From Roseibium porphyridii (GTDB lineage: Bacteria; Pseudomonadota; Alphaproteobacteria; Rhizobiales; Stappiaceae): a stretch of DNA of 64,000 nt. This document shows positions 24,310 to 33,800 of this stretch, piece after piece. The stretch lies in NCBI RefSeq assembly GCF_026191725.2, contig NZ_CP120863.1, positions 4,692,001 to 4,756,000 of the forward strand, given 5' to 3'. The stretch's first letter is position 1; the number at the start of each line of letters is the position of its first letter. Under the pieces are notes generated by a model. That model was not told the DNA's origin. It did not search any database and saw only the letters and a program-made list of their open reading frames with translations. The position numbers and the translations under genes were made by a program.

Positions 24310-25592
24310 TGTGGGCGGGCCTTGCATTTGTTCTACTGATCCTGTTCGGCATGCCGATCGGTTTTGCCATCGGTCTTGCCGGTGTCGTCGGCCTGATCGA
24401 CATGGGGGGCACACAGTTCCTGTCCATCGGACCGAGCAAGATCTTCAACGGTTTGAATATCTTTCCCTTTCTCGCCATGCCGTTTTTCATCCTGGCCGGG
24501 GAAATCATGAACGGCATCGGAATCACCAACAGGCTCGTCAAATTGGCACAGGTTCTGGTGGGCCGGTTCCGAGGCGGTCTGGCGCACACCAACATGCTGG
24601 CCTCTGTTTTCTTTGCCGGATTGACCGGTTCTGCAACTGCAGATGCAGCCGCCTTTGGACGAACGCTCGTGCCGGCAATGGTCAAGGAAGGATACAAGCG
24701 CGACTATGCCTGTGCCGTGACCGCAGCCGGATCCATCATCGGTCCGACAATCCCTCCTTCCGGGCTCATGGTTGTCTATGGCTCGCTCATGGGCGTTTCG
24801 ATTGCGGGTCTGTTTGCAGCCGGAATTCTGCCCGGTCTTGTCATCTGCCTAGTTTGCATGACGGTCATCGTGATTGGCGGAAACCGGGAAAACCTGCCCA
24901 AGGCGGCGCGGGGTGCGACCTTGAAGGAAGTCTGGTCGACATTTGTCAGCTCACTTACGGCGCTGGCCATGCCGATTATCATTCTGGGCGGCATACTCGG
25001 TGGTGTTGTCACACCAACGGAAGCCGCATCCATCGCGGTCGCCTATGCTGTCTTCATCGGTGTTTTCGTCTATCGCACACTCAAGCTTAAAGCCTTCTAC
25101 CAGATGCTGGTGCGTACTGCCCGGATCACCGGTGTCATTTTCGTTATCATCGCCTTTGCGGGAATTCTCGGCTGGTGGATGAGCTTTGAGCGCATTCCGC
25201 AACTGATAGCAGAGAATGTTCTAAGCCTTTCCGACAACCGCTACGCAGTTATTGCAATCATCATCGGGCTTTTGCTGCTGGTTGGCATGGTGATGGACAT
25301 CACCGCGATCCTGATCATCCTTGCGCCTGTCCTCGTGCCACTGACCGAGCAGGTCGGCCTGGAGCCCATTCACGCCGGGATCATCTTCGTCCTTGCGCTG
25401 AACATATCGCTGATGACACCGCCTGTCGGCGCTTGTCTTTTCGTCCTGTCCTCTGTGACGGGGGAAAAGCTCGAACGCATATCGATCAAGCTGATGCCCT
25501 TCCTGATCGCCGAAATCAGCATCCTTTTCATCTTTGCATTCTGGGAAGACGCAGCGTTGCTGCTGCCACGCTTCCTTGGATTTGCCAACTGA
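24309..25592 (+). CDS. dctM: TRAP transporter large permease (DctM)
   Basis: A 427-residue inner-membrane protein with about twelve hydrophobic helices and the duplicated transport hairpins of DctM. Typical blocks are LFGMPIGFAIGLAG, FFAGLTGSATADAAAFGRTLVPAMVKEGY, GSIIGPTIPPSGLMVVYGSLMGVSIAGLFAAGILPG and VGMVMDITAILIILAPVLVPL. It is the catalytic permease subunit, driven by the Na+ gradient. The order Q-M-P, with the binding protein last, is one of the common TRAP arrangements. Confidence 0.96.
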   Translation: MWAGLAFVLLILFGMPIGFAIGLAGVVGLIDMGGTQFLSIGPSKIFNGLNIFPFLAMPFFILAGEIMNGIGITNRLVKLAQVLVGRFRGGLAHTNMLASVFFAGLTGSATADAAAFGRTLVPAMVKEGYKRDYACAVTAAGSIIGPTIPPSGLMVVYGSLMGVSIAGLFAAGILPGLVICLVCMTVIVIGGNRENLPKAARGATLKEVWSTFVSSLTALAMPIIILGGILGGVVTPTEAASIAVAYAVFIGVFVYRTLKLKAFYQMLVRTARITGVIFVIIAFAGILGWWMSFERIPQLIAENVLSLSDNRYAVIAIIIGLLLLVGMVMDITAILIILAPVLVPLTEQVGLEPIHAGIIFVLALNISLMTPPVGACLFVLSSVTGEKLERISIKLMPFLIAEISILFIFAFWEDAALLLPRFLGFAN

Positions 25593-25622
25593 CCTCATAA
25601 GAAACCAGAGAGGACTGAAAAC

Positions 25623-26663
25623 ATGAGACTACTTACAACAGGACTGGCCCTTGCCATATCCATGACGGCAAGCACAGCGCTCGGTGCCGGAGGCACCATC
25701 AAGTTCGGCCACGACAACAAGACTGATCCATTTGAAAATCCGGCACATGCCTGCACCGCAGTTTTTTCAAATCTGGTCCAGGCAGGAACCAATGGAAGTG
25801 TGAACGTCGAGGTCTTCGGCTCGAACCAGCTCGGTTCGGCAGCAGAACACGTTCAACAGGTTCGGGACGGTCTCATCCAGGCAACTCTCACATCTACCGG
25901 GGCACTCGCGAGTTACTATCCGCGTATTGATGTTCTGAACCTCCCGTTTGCGTTTGCAGGCAACGAAGCGACCTACAAGGTGTTTGATGGCGATTTCGGC
26001 AAAGCGCTAGCTGCCGACATCGAAGCGTCGTTGGGCGATGTGGTTGTCCTCGGCTTCCCGGACACCGGCGGCTTTTTCGCGGTGACAAATTCGCAAAAAC
26101 CAATTGCGAACCTTGAAGACTTTGAGGGCATCCGTATCCGGACAATGACCCTGCCTTCGCACCAGACGATCATTCAAGCGCTTGGTGCAGAAGCCTATCC
26201 ACTCTCCTGGGGTGAGGTTTACTCCGGTCTGCAAACCGGTGTGATCGACGGTCAGATGAACCCGGTTCCGATCATCTCCTTTGCCAACTTTTCCGAGGTA
26301 CAGAAGTATCTGACGCTCACAAACCACCTGTTTTCGCCATACACATTCATGATCAACAGGGCCTTTTATGAAGGTCTCAGCGATGAAGAGCGTGCAACGC
26401 TTCATGCAGCGGCGGAAAACTGTGTCACCGCAAGCCGAGGCCTGTCGCGCATTATCGAGTCTTCCGAACGCGGTCTCGCCGGACTTATGGATGCCATGGA
26501 AGTCACCGCACTGGACGATGCTCAGCGCGAAGCCATGGCCGCAGCGACGCAACCGGCATTTGAAGGCCACGTGAATGAAAACCTCGATGAAAAGGCGGTT
26601 GAGCTCCTGACGCTGTTCAAGGCGGAAGTTGCCAAGGCAAACGCTGAAACCTACCTCGACTAA
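25623..26663 (+). CDS. dctP: TRAP transporter substrate-binding protein (DctP)
   Basis: A 346-residue periplasmic binding protein with a cleavable signal peptide (~residues 1-22, ending STALGA). The DctP core shows IKFGHDNKTDPFENPAHACTAVF, IRIRTMTLPSHQTIIQALGAEAYPLSWGEVYSGLQTGVIDGQMNPV, with the Arg of IRIRTM in the place of the carboxylate-binding arginine conserved in the family. The ligand is therefore probably a carboxylate, but its identity is not readable. A strong terminator follows the stop codon, yet the M81 gene begins only 90 bases on, so readthrough may join them. Confidence 0.95.
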   Translation: MRLLTTGLALAISMTASTALGAGGTIKFGHDNKTDPFENPAHACTAVFSNLVQAGTNGSVNVEVFGSNQLGSAAEHVQQVRDGLIQATLTSTGALASYYPRIDVLNLPFAFAGNEATYKVFDGDFGKALAADIEASLGDVVVLGFPDTGGFFAVTNSQKPIANLEDFEGIRIRTMTLPSHQTIIQALGAEAYPLSWGEVYSGLQTGVIDGQMNPVPIISFANFSEVQKYLTLTNHLFSPYTFMINRAFYEGLSDEERATLHAAAENCVTASRGLSRIIESSERGLAGLMDAMEVTALDDAQREAMAAATQPAFEGHVNENLDEKAVELLTLFKAEVAKANAETYLD

Positions 26664-26670
26664 TGAAAAC

Positions 26671-26709
26671 GGCCGGTGGGAGATTAAGCCCCCACCGGCC
26701 ATCCTTTTT
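26671..26709 (+). terminator. Terminator after dctP
   Basis: GGCCGGTGGG and CCCACCGGCC pair perfectly (10 bp) around a 10-nt loop, followed by ATCCTTTTT. Partial readthrough could let the TRAP genes be expressed above the downstream peptidase. Confidence 0.9.
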
Positions 26710-26752
26710 GCAACAACAACAAGAAACGCCTCTCATTGGACAGGACACTTCA

Positions 26753-28219
26753 ATGCGCGTCTTCTGTGCTTCCATCGCGACTGAAACCAATACTTTTTCT
26801 CCGCTCCGAACGGATCTCGCCGACTTTAAAGAAAGCTTTTATGCCCCGCCTGGGAAACATCCCGAGACCCCAACCCTGTGCAGCGGGGTCTTTCCAGCGC
26901 TTCGCAAACGCGCTCGTGCCGGTGAAATCACGCTGATCGAAGGCACAGCGACCTGGGCAGAACCCGGCGGGCTGGTCAACACGTCAACCTGGACACATCT
27001 GCGCGATGAAATCCTGGGACAACTTCACGCCGCCCTGCCGCTTGATGCCATCGTTCTCGGACTTCATGGCGCAATGATCGCCGATAGATGTGTCGACTGC
27101 GAAGGCGACCTGATCGCTGCGGCTCGCCAGATTGCCGGACCTGCCGCCAAAATTGGCGTGACGTTTGATCCACACAGTCACCTCAGCGACAAGCGCATCC
27201 AGAACGCCGATATCATTACGGTTTTCAAGGAGTTCCCGCATACGGATTTTGCTGAAACAGGCGAAGCATGTGTGGAGCTCACACTGCGGGCCGCACGCAG
27301 CGAAATTGAACCGGTCCTGTCTGTGTTCGATGTGCGCATGATCGAAATACTGCCGACAAGCCGTGCTCCCATGCGCGGCTTCATTGACAAGATGGTCCGT
27401 CATGAACAGTCCGGAGCAGCTCTGTCGTTGTCCGTGATCCATGGTTTCATGGCAGGAGACTCTCCCGATCTCGGTGCCAAGATCCTTGTGACCACAAACA
27501 ACGAGAAACAAGCAGGAGACCAGCTCGCAGAAAAACTCGGATTGGAACTGTTTTCCTTTCGTGGAACGACGCGGCCGGAATTTCTGTCGCCCAGTGCTGC
27601 CCTGGCAAAGGCAACAGCACATCCACAAGGACCCGTTGTCATTGCCGATGTCTGGGACAATCCCGGCGGCGGTGTTGCAGGTGATTCAACCATATTGCTG
27701 CGCCGGGCACTCGATCTGGGACTGACGGACATTGCGTTCGGTACGATCTGGGACCCTATGGCTGTCCGTCTGTGTCATGCAGCAGGAGAAGGCGCGTGCC
27801 TTGACCTCAGGTTCGGCGGGAAAACCGCCTCGGATGCCGGCGACCCGGTCGATGGCAACGTCAGTGTGCTCAAGACACAGCGCAACGCTGTGCAAAGCTT
27901 TGGTCAGTCCGTTGTACCCCTTGGAGACTGCGCGGTGATCGATATCAATGGCATTGTCGTGGTTTTGAATTCGAACCGGGCACAGACTTTTTCGCCGGAT
28001 CTCTTTACCAATCTCGGCATCGACGTCACCGCTCAAAAAACGCTCGTTGTGAAATCCACGAACCATTTTCACAGCGCTTTCGAAACCATTGCTACGGATA
28101 TTTTATATTGTGCCGTCGATGGCCCCTATCCGAGTGACCCCAGGAACAATGCCTACACAAGACTGGAACGGCCGATCTGGCCGATTGTCGAAAATCCTCA
28201 TGAGACGGAAGCTGCTTGA
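26753..28219 (+). CDS. M81 family metallopeptidase (MlrC/microcystinase-like)
   Basis: A 488-residue protein of the MlrC/DUF1485 family, zinc-dependent hydrolases named for the last step of microcystin breakdown. The N-terminus reads IATETNTFSP (the family E-x-N-[TS]-F motif), then HGAMIADRCVDCEGDL and the metal-ligand motif GVTFDPHSHLS. The C-terminal half has the GGGVAGDSTILLR and FGTIWDPMAV blocks typical of the second domain. AGGA precedes the ATG. Most family members are not toxin degraders; they probably hydrolyse small amides, lactams or modified dipeptides. Its place directly behind a TRAP importer suggests it acts on the imported compound. Confidence 0.92.
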   Translation: MRVFCASIATETNTFSPLRTDLADFKESFYAPPGKHPETPTLCSGVFPALRKRARAGEITLIEGTATWAEPGGLVNTSTWTHLRDEILGQLHAALPLDAIVLGLHGAMIADRCVDCEGDLIAAARQIAGPAAKIGVTFDPHSHLSDKRIQNADIITVFKEFPHTDFAETGEACVELTLRAARSEIEPVLSVFDVRMIEILPTSRAPMRGFIDKMVRHEQSGAALSLSVIHGFMAGDSPDLGAKILVTTNNEKQAGDQLAEKLGLELFSFRGTTRPEFLSPSAALAKATAHPQGPVVIADVWDNPGGGVAGDSTILLRRALDLGLTDIAFGTIWDPMAVRLCHAAGEGACLDLRFGGKTASDAGDPVDGNVSVLKTQRNAVQSFGQSVVPLGDCAVIDINGIVVVLNSNRAQTFSPDLFTNLGIDVTAQKTLVVKSTNHFHSAFETIATDILYCAVDGPYPSDPRNNAYTRLERPIWPIVENPHETEAA

Positions 28220-28367
28220 GGGATCATAATCGACTGGACTTAATGTCCGGCCGTGAAATGACATTGCGTGCTGACAAGCTGACCCTGAACACGATACTCT
28301 GCGCCCACAATTGATTTGGCAGCAAGGCAGCCACTGCGCTGTATCAAAGAGGCATCGGGAATTCCGC

Positions 28368-29219
28368 GTGAGGATAGGACAACAAACTTCCATTGGTTTT
28401 CTGGGTGCATGCCTGTGCCTTCTTGCGATCATGGTCCAATCCGCAAGTGCCCAGGACGAGGCGATCCGGGTGCCGAATTTCTGGGATCCGAAAGCGGTGC
28501 ATGATCGTCCCGGTTCGATCCCGGACAAGATCCAGTTTCTTGCAACGGATGGATATCCACCTTTCGTCTTTCGCGACCCGCAAGGTCGCCTGACAGGTTT
28601 CAACGTCGATTTGGCACGCGCGCTCTGCCAGGAGCTGGGCAGCTCCTGCGCACTGCGTATCAAGGACTTCGACGTCCTTTTGCCCGCCTTGGATGAGGAT
28701 GAAGGCGATGCCATCATTTCCGGCCTGTCGCGCAATCTGGCGAGCACACGGCGCCTGAATTTCACCGAAGACTATATGAAGTTGCCCGCCCGGTTCATCG
28801 TTGCTGCCAACAAGGTGGCGACATTTGACGAGCAGAAGCTGAACGGCGTTAAAATCAGCGTCGAGGCAGGCACACGCTATGAAGCCTTTGCCAACAGGTT
28901 CTGGCCGATGGCCGAGATTGTCAGCCTGGAGACGGAAACAGCCGCACGGGATGCAGTCATATCTGGCGCAGCAGATGCACATTTCGGCGATGGGCTCAGC
29001 CTTTCATTCTGGTTACCGAGCCAGGCCGCCGATGGTTGCTGCGCCTTTGCAGGCGGTCCCTGGTTGGAGCCAGGCTATTTCGATGAAGGATTGGCAATCG
29101 CCACTCGCTCGGACGACCCGGAGCGCGCTGCCGCGCTGACTTATGCGCTCCGCCAGCTGCATCAAAAAGGTATCTTCCGTGAGCTTTACCTGCGGTACTT
29201 CCCGCAGAGTTTTTACTGA
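28368..29219 (+). CDS. Periplasmic solute-binding protein, family 3
   Basis: A 283-residue binding protein of the polar amino-acid type. The GTG at 28368 has GGGA upstream and gives a clean signal peptide (hydrophobic core LGACLCLLAIMV, cleavage near SASA-QD). The binding core is LATDGYPPFVFRDPQGRLTGFNVDLARALCQELG, AIISGLSRN and VSVEAGTRYEAF-like text, ending with LHQKGIFRELYLRYF. No ABC permease or ATPase is next to it, so it is an orphan receptor or serves transporters elsewhere. It is 149 bases after the M81 gene and converges with the hydroxylase gene (7-base overlap). Membership in the TRAP locus is uncertain. Confidence 0.88.
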   Translation: MRIGQQTSIGFLGACLCLLAIMVQSASAQDEAIRVPNFWDPKAVHDRPGSIPDKIQFLATDGYPPFVFRDPQGRLTGFNVDLARALCQELGSSCALRIKDFDVLLPALDEDEGDAIISGLSRNLASTRRLNFTEDYMKLPARFIVAANKVATFDEQKLNGVKISVEAGTRYEAFANRFWPMAEIVSLETETAARDAVISGAADAHFGDGLSLSFWLPSQAADGCCAFAGGPWLEPGYFDEGLAIATRSDDPERAAALTYALRQLHQKGIFRELYLRYFPQSFY

Positions 29220-30064
29220 CGGTCCGCCTTTTCTTCCGATGCGCTTTTCGTCTCCGGCTTGGCATCGCCATTTGCCAGAAAAGGAATTGCGAGACTGAAG
29301 GGAAAGGAGTGCGCGCGTGGTGTCAGCGCAGGACCCAGGCCAATTTCCATGCCGTCGTGGCCTTTTTCCGGTTCTTCAACATAAGTGCCGAAGAGCCTGT
29401 CCCAGATGGATAGGTAGAAGCCGTAGTTGGAATCGGTTTCCCGGCGCAGAACCGAATGATGGATGCGGTGCATGTCCGGTGTGACGATGACAAAGCGCAG
29501 GATGTTGTCCAGTCTTGAGGGGATGCGAAAATTGGCATGACTGAAGACAGCTGAAGCATTCAGCACGATCTCGAAGACCAACACGGCTTCCCAAGGTCCG
29601 CCAAGAGCGACGATCACCAGGCCTTTCCAGACAAAGGACAAAAGGATCTCAATCGGGTGAAAACGCAGTGCCGTGGTAGCATCGACTTCGCTGTCAGCGT
29701 GGTGCATCCGGTGGATTCGCCAAAAAATCGGCACCTTGTGCGAAACGACGTGCTGGCCCCAAACGGCAAAATCAAGCACAAGAAATGTCAACAGGCCGGC
29801 AACCAGACCGCCCCAACCCAAGAGGCTAAAAAGTCCCCAACCCTGTTCCTGCGCCAGAAGAGCAAGTCCCACGCCGCCAATCGGGAATATGAGGCGCACC
29901 AGCAGGGCATCCAGGAATATGATGCCCCAGTTTGTTGGCCAGCGCTTCAGCCTGCTGCTTTTCAGCTGCCGCCGCGGCAATCCCGCCTCGAGCAGAGCCA
30001 TAAGCAGGAAAATGCCGGCAAAACAGGCCATACGAACCTGATTGATATCCAGCTGTTCAAACAT
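29213..30064 (-). CDS. Sterol desaturase / fatty-acid hydroxylase family membrane protein
   Basis: A 283-residue integral membrane di-iron oxygenase-type protein. His clusters HVVSH, HRMHH (in WRIHRMHHADSEVD) and the late MHRIHHS supply the ligands of the fatty-acid hydroxylase superfamily. At least four hydrophobic helices precede and separate them. Bacterial members hydroxylate lipids, ornithine lipids or carotenoids; here the substrate is unknown. The ATG at 30064 (MFEQLDIN) is preferred over the longer frame. It is divergent from a hydrolase gene. Confidence 0.9.
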   Translation of the reverse strand: MFEQLDINQVRMACFAGIFLLMALLEAGLPRRQLKSSRLKRWPTNWGIIFLDALLVRLIFPIGGVGLALLAQEQGWGLFSLLGWGGLVAGLLTFLVLDFAVWGQHVVSHKVPIFWRIHRMHHADSEVDATTALRFHPIEILLSFVWKGLVIVALGGPWEAVLVFEIVLNASAVFSHANFRIPSRLDNILRFVIVTPDMHRIHHSVLRRETDSNYGFYLSIWDRLFGTYVEEPEKGHDGMEIGLGPALTPRAHSFPFSLAIPFLANGDAKPETKSASEEKADRQ

Positions 30065-30176
30065 TGCGCCTCGTCGTTGCGGAGTGGATCTTGCGCCTTG
30101 CAAAGGCATCCCAGGCTCTATACGCCAGATACTACCGCCTTTTACATCAAATACCCCTGCGACAGATCACATCATC

Positions 30177-30818
30177 ATGAGCGCCTTCCTCTGGACCCGC
30201 CCCGACACGCCTGCCCACACCAGCCTGTTGCTTGCTCACGGCGCCGGGGCACCGATGGATTCAACCTTCATGGAAAAGCTCGCCACAGCGCTGGTTCTAC
30301 AAGGCGTGGCTGTTGCCCGGTTCGAATTTTCCTATATGGCCGGACGGCGGACAGGTGGTTCAAAACGTCCGCCACCTCGCGCGGACAAACTGATCAGTGA
30401 GTTCCAGACAGCGCTGCAGACGATCCTGACGGAAACCGAAGGCCCTTTGCTGATTGGTGGCAAATCCATGGGTGGACGGGTCGCTGCGATGCTCGGCGGC
30501 GGCGGGTCTCTGCCCGGACGGGTGAAAGGGATCTGCTGTTACGGATACCCGTTCCATCCGACGGGCAAACCGGACGCAGACTGGCGAATGGCACCAATCG
30601 AAGACGCAAAACGACCGGTTCTGATCCTACAGGGAGAGCGGGACCCCTTTGGCAATAGAGCCGAACTGGACGAGATCAAGCTGCCGGATCATGTATCCCT
30701 CTCCTATCTGGAGGACGGAAACCACGATTTCGGCCCACGCGGCAGATCCCCGGCAACGCTTGATGGGAACATCGCAGCAGCGGCCAAGGCAACGGCAAAC
30801 TTCGCCCATCGCCTTTGA
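30177..30818 (+). CDS. Alpha/beta hydrolase, KANL3/Tex30-like
   Basis: A 213-residue hydrolase with LLLAHGAGAPMDSTFMEKLATAL (oxyanion region), the nucleophile elbow LIGGKSMGGRVA, acid in LQGERDPFG and a late His in YLEDGNHDF. This order matches the small alpha/beta hydrolases related to KANL3/Tex30. The substrate is unknown. The ATG at 30177 is chosen as homologues start close to the first beta strand. It ends next to the convergent RND gene. Confidence 0.88.
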   Translation: MSAFLWTRPDTPAHTSLLLAHGAGAPMDSTFMEKLATALVLQGVAVARFEFSYMAGRRTGGSKRPPPRADKLISEFQTALQTILTETEGPLLIGGKSMGGRVAAMLGGGGSLPGRVKGICCYGYPFHPTGKPDADWRMAPIEDAKRPVLILQGERDPFGNRAELDEIKLPDHVSLSYLEDGNHDFGPRGRSPATLDGNIAAAAKATANFAHRL

Positions 30819-33800
30819 TCACTCAGCAGGAGTGATCCCGCGCCCACCCGAAGTCGGGGCCGGTAATTGCGCACGGCCACGACGCATCAGAACCAACCCG
30901 GCAAGGTCATCTCCGATCTTGATCAGCGCAGGCACCAGAACCAACACAAGCGCGGTTGCCGTTGCCAACCCGAACACAATGGTAATTGCCATAGGCAGCA
31001 GGAACTGGGCCTGAAGACTGGTTTCGAACATCAAAGGCAGCAGACCACCGATGGTGGTCATGGATGTCAGAAGAACCGCTCTCAACCGATCACAACTTGA
31101 TCCGACAGCGGCCGAATAGAGCTCCTCTCCCTGCTTCCTGCGCTCTTCGAACCGGGCGACGAGAATAATCGAGTTGTTGACCAGAATGCCGGCCAGCCCG
31201 AGCAGCCCGATCATGCTCAGGATTGTGAGATTGAAGCCCATCAGATAGTGGCCAACAATCGCCCCTACGATGCCAAACGGGATGATCGACATAACCACAA
31301 GTGGTCTGGAGTAACTGGCAAAGATCGCCGCCAGAATGATGTAAATACCTGCAACTGCCATCATTATCCCGGTCAGGAGATCCGAGAAGGCATTCGACTG
31401 TTCCTCGGCACGTCCTGCAAAGGAGTATTCCAGACCGTATTTTTGTGCGAGTTCCGGCAGAAATGCCTTGTTGAGTTCGGCAATGATCTCATTGTTGGAA
31501 GTGATCGTGCTGTCGACATCCGCAACAACCGTGACAACCGTCTTGCCATCCCTCCTCAGGATTACGGAAAAGCCTTGCGCATCTGTCAGATTGACCACTT
31601 CGGTCAAGGGCACGAACTCGCCCGCTGGCGTCTTCAGCGACAGTTGACGAAGCGCCGCCGTCCCATTCTGGTCGAACACCTGTTTCACTCGGACGGCAAC
31701 TTCCTCATCCCCTTCCGCAAAGCGTCTGGCAATATTTCCTTCAAACGCATTGCGGATTTGCCGCGCTGCGCTTTCGACCGTAAATCCGAGTGTGCGGCCA
31801 CGGGGGGTCAGCTCAACCAGAAGCTCGGGTTTGCCATAGGGCAGATCGTCTTCTACGCCACTGGTACCCGGAAAAGCTGACAGTTCCTGCTGCAGTTCCT
31901 GAGCAGCTGCCTTCAGATCCTGAAGCGGTGCCCCGGTGAGACGGATGTCCAGATCCCGTCCCGGGGGGCCGCCCCGCCTTTCTGCGATGGCGATCCGCGA
32001 GGTGCCAGGAATGGCGGGAAGCGCCGCTCGCCAGGCACGCACGATTTCCGGTGTTCTCACAGTCCTTTCTTCCGAAAGCGTCAACTGAACCGAAATGCTT
32101 GCAATATTGTCGCCGCGATTGTTTCCGGCGGACCCGAGCGTGACATATGTTGCCTTGACCAGGGACTGATCCGTTCCCTCGGTCAGATTTGCTTCAGCGT
32201 CCTTGAGGGCCTTTTCGATGGTCAAGATACCTTCGATTGCCTGCTCTTCAGGTATGCCGGCATGGAAGAACACGGACGCTGTGAGGTTTTCAGCCTCAGG
32301 AGAGGGAAAGAAAGTGAAGCCAACACGCCCGCCGCGCACCAGACCGACGGCAAGTATCAAGGCAGCAATCGCAATTGCAAATGTGACGTACCGCCAGTGC
32401 ACGGCTGCAGACACCAATGCCCTGAATGGGTAATCGCGGATCCAGTTGAACCCGCCATCAAACCCGCGCCGGAACAAGCTTGGTCTTTCTGCACCCTGAT
32501 CACGCTGTTTGCCTCGCCGCAAGGCAGCCAGCAATGTTTCAATCGCGACAGCGAGAAAGAAACAGCTGGCAATCAGAATGACTTCGAAGGCGAATATCCC
32601 GACAGCATCTTTCAGAGCGCGCAATGGATCATCAATCACATCCAGGAAAGGCGGCACGGAAAGATCCGGCTGTGTTACCAAACCTGTCAGGAAGAACGCC
32701 GGTGCAGCAGCCAGAATGGCCACACGCCACCAGCTCCAACCCGGACGACTTCCGAGAGCGTGGGAGAGGTGCCCGGGAAGAATAAGAAAACACTCGATTA
32801 CCGAGGCAAGGACCACCGCGACGACCACGACTGGTAAGGTGCCCATGATCTGCCCAAGCACATCACTGATCAGAAGGATCGGCAGAAAAGCGGCGATTGT
32901 TGTGGCGCTGGCGGCGAAGATCGGGGCAAGCATGGTCGACGCCCCGATGATGGCCGCGTCTTCGGGTGTGTCGCCCATGGCCTGCCGCGTTGCGGTGTGC
33001 TCGCCAACGACAATCGCGTCATCAACAATCACGCCCAACATCATGATGAGCGCGAACATGGAAATCATGTTGATGCTCTCGTTCATCAGCCACATGATCC
33101 CCAAGGTCGCCATCATCGCAACGGGTATGCCGGCGGCGACCCAGAAGGCAATCCTGGAATTCAGGAACAGAAACAGGATCCCAACAACGAGCACCAGACC
33201 GGTCAGACCGTTTTCGACAAGAAGTGTTATTCGTCCTTTGACCGCATCTGCTCGGACATCGTATTTCAACAATTCGAGAGATTGCGGCAATTGCGGGCTG
33301 ATTTCGGCCAGATAGTCGTCAACGATCTGCGCTGCCTTCAAGGTGTCAGTGTTTTCCGCCCGAAGGATCTCCAGTTCTATTGCGCGAATTCCGTTCGAAA
33401 ACCCCTGGTTCTCTCCCGTGTCAAAGTCGCGGCTGACATCCGCAATGTCTTTGACCAGCGTTTTTTCGCCCGTTGCGAAGGACTTTACGTCAATTCGGCC
33501 AACGGCCTCAGGCGAGCGTTGCTCAGACAAAGCGCGGATCTGACGCTCCACAGCACCGTCAAGACTGCCCGCCGGGAGATCGATTGTGTTTCCGGAAATC
33601 TGGCTGGCGACATCGGAAATGGTCAGGTCAAGCCGGCGCAATTCCCGTTCGGGCACCTCAACGAGATATTCCGGCGATCGGTAGCCGTTCAGTTCCACCT
33701 TGTCGATCCCGCGCTCAAGAAGATCGTCCCGGATCTGCCGGGCAAACACCTTCAGCGCATCCTCGGAGAACGGACCCCGCAACGCGATCGTCGCAACGCC

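Noticed and set aside
26007..26702. 231-codon minus-strand frame over dctP
   Set aside because: Antisense shadow of a clear TRAP binding protein.
26753..28219. Microcystin degradation (mlr) cluster
   Set aside because: mlrA, mlrB and mlrD partners are absent, so only family-level M81 annotation is justified.
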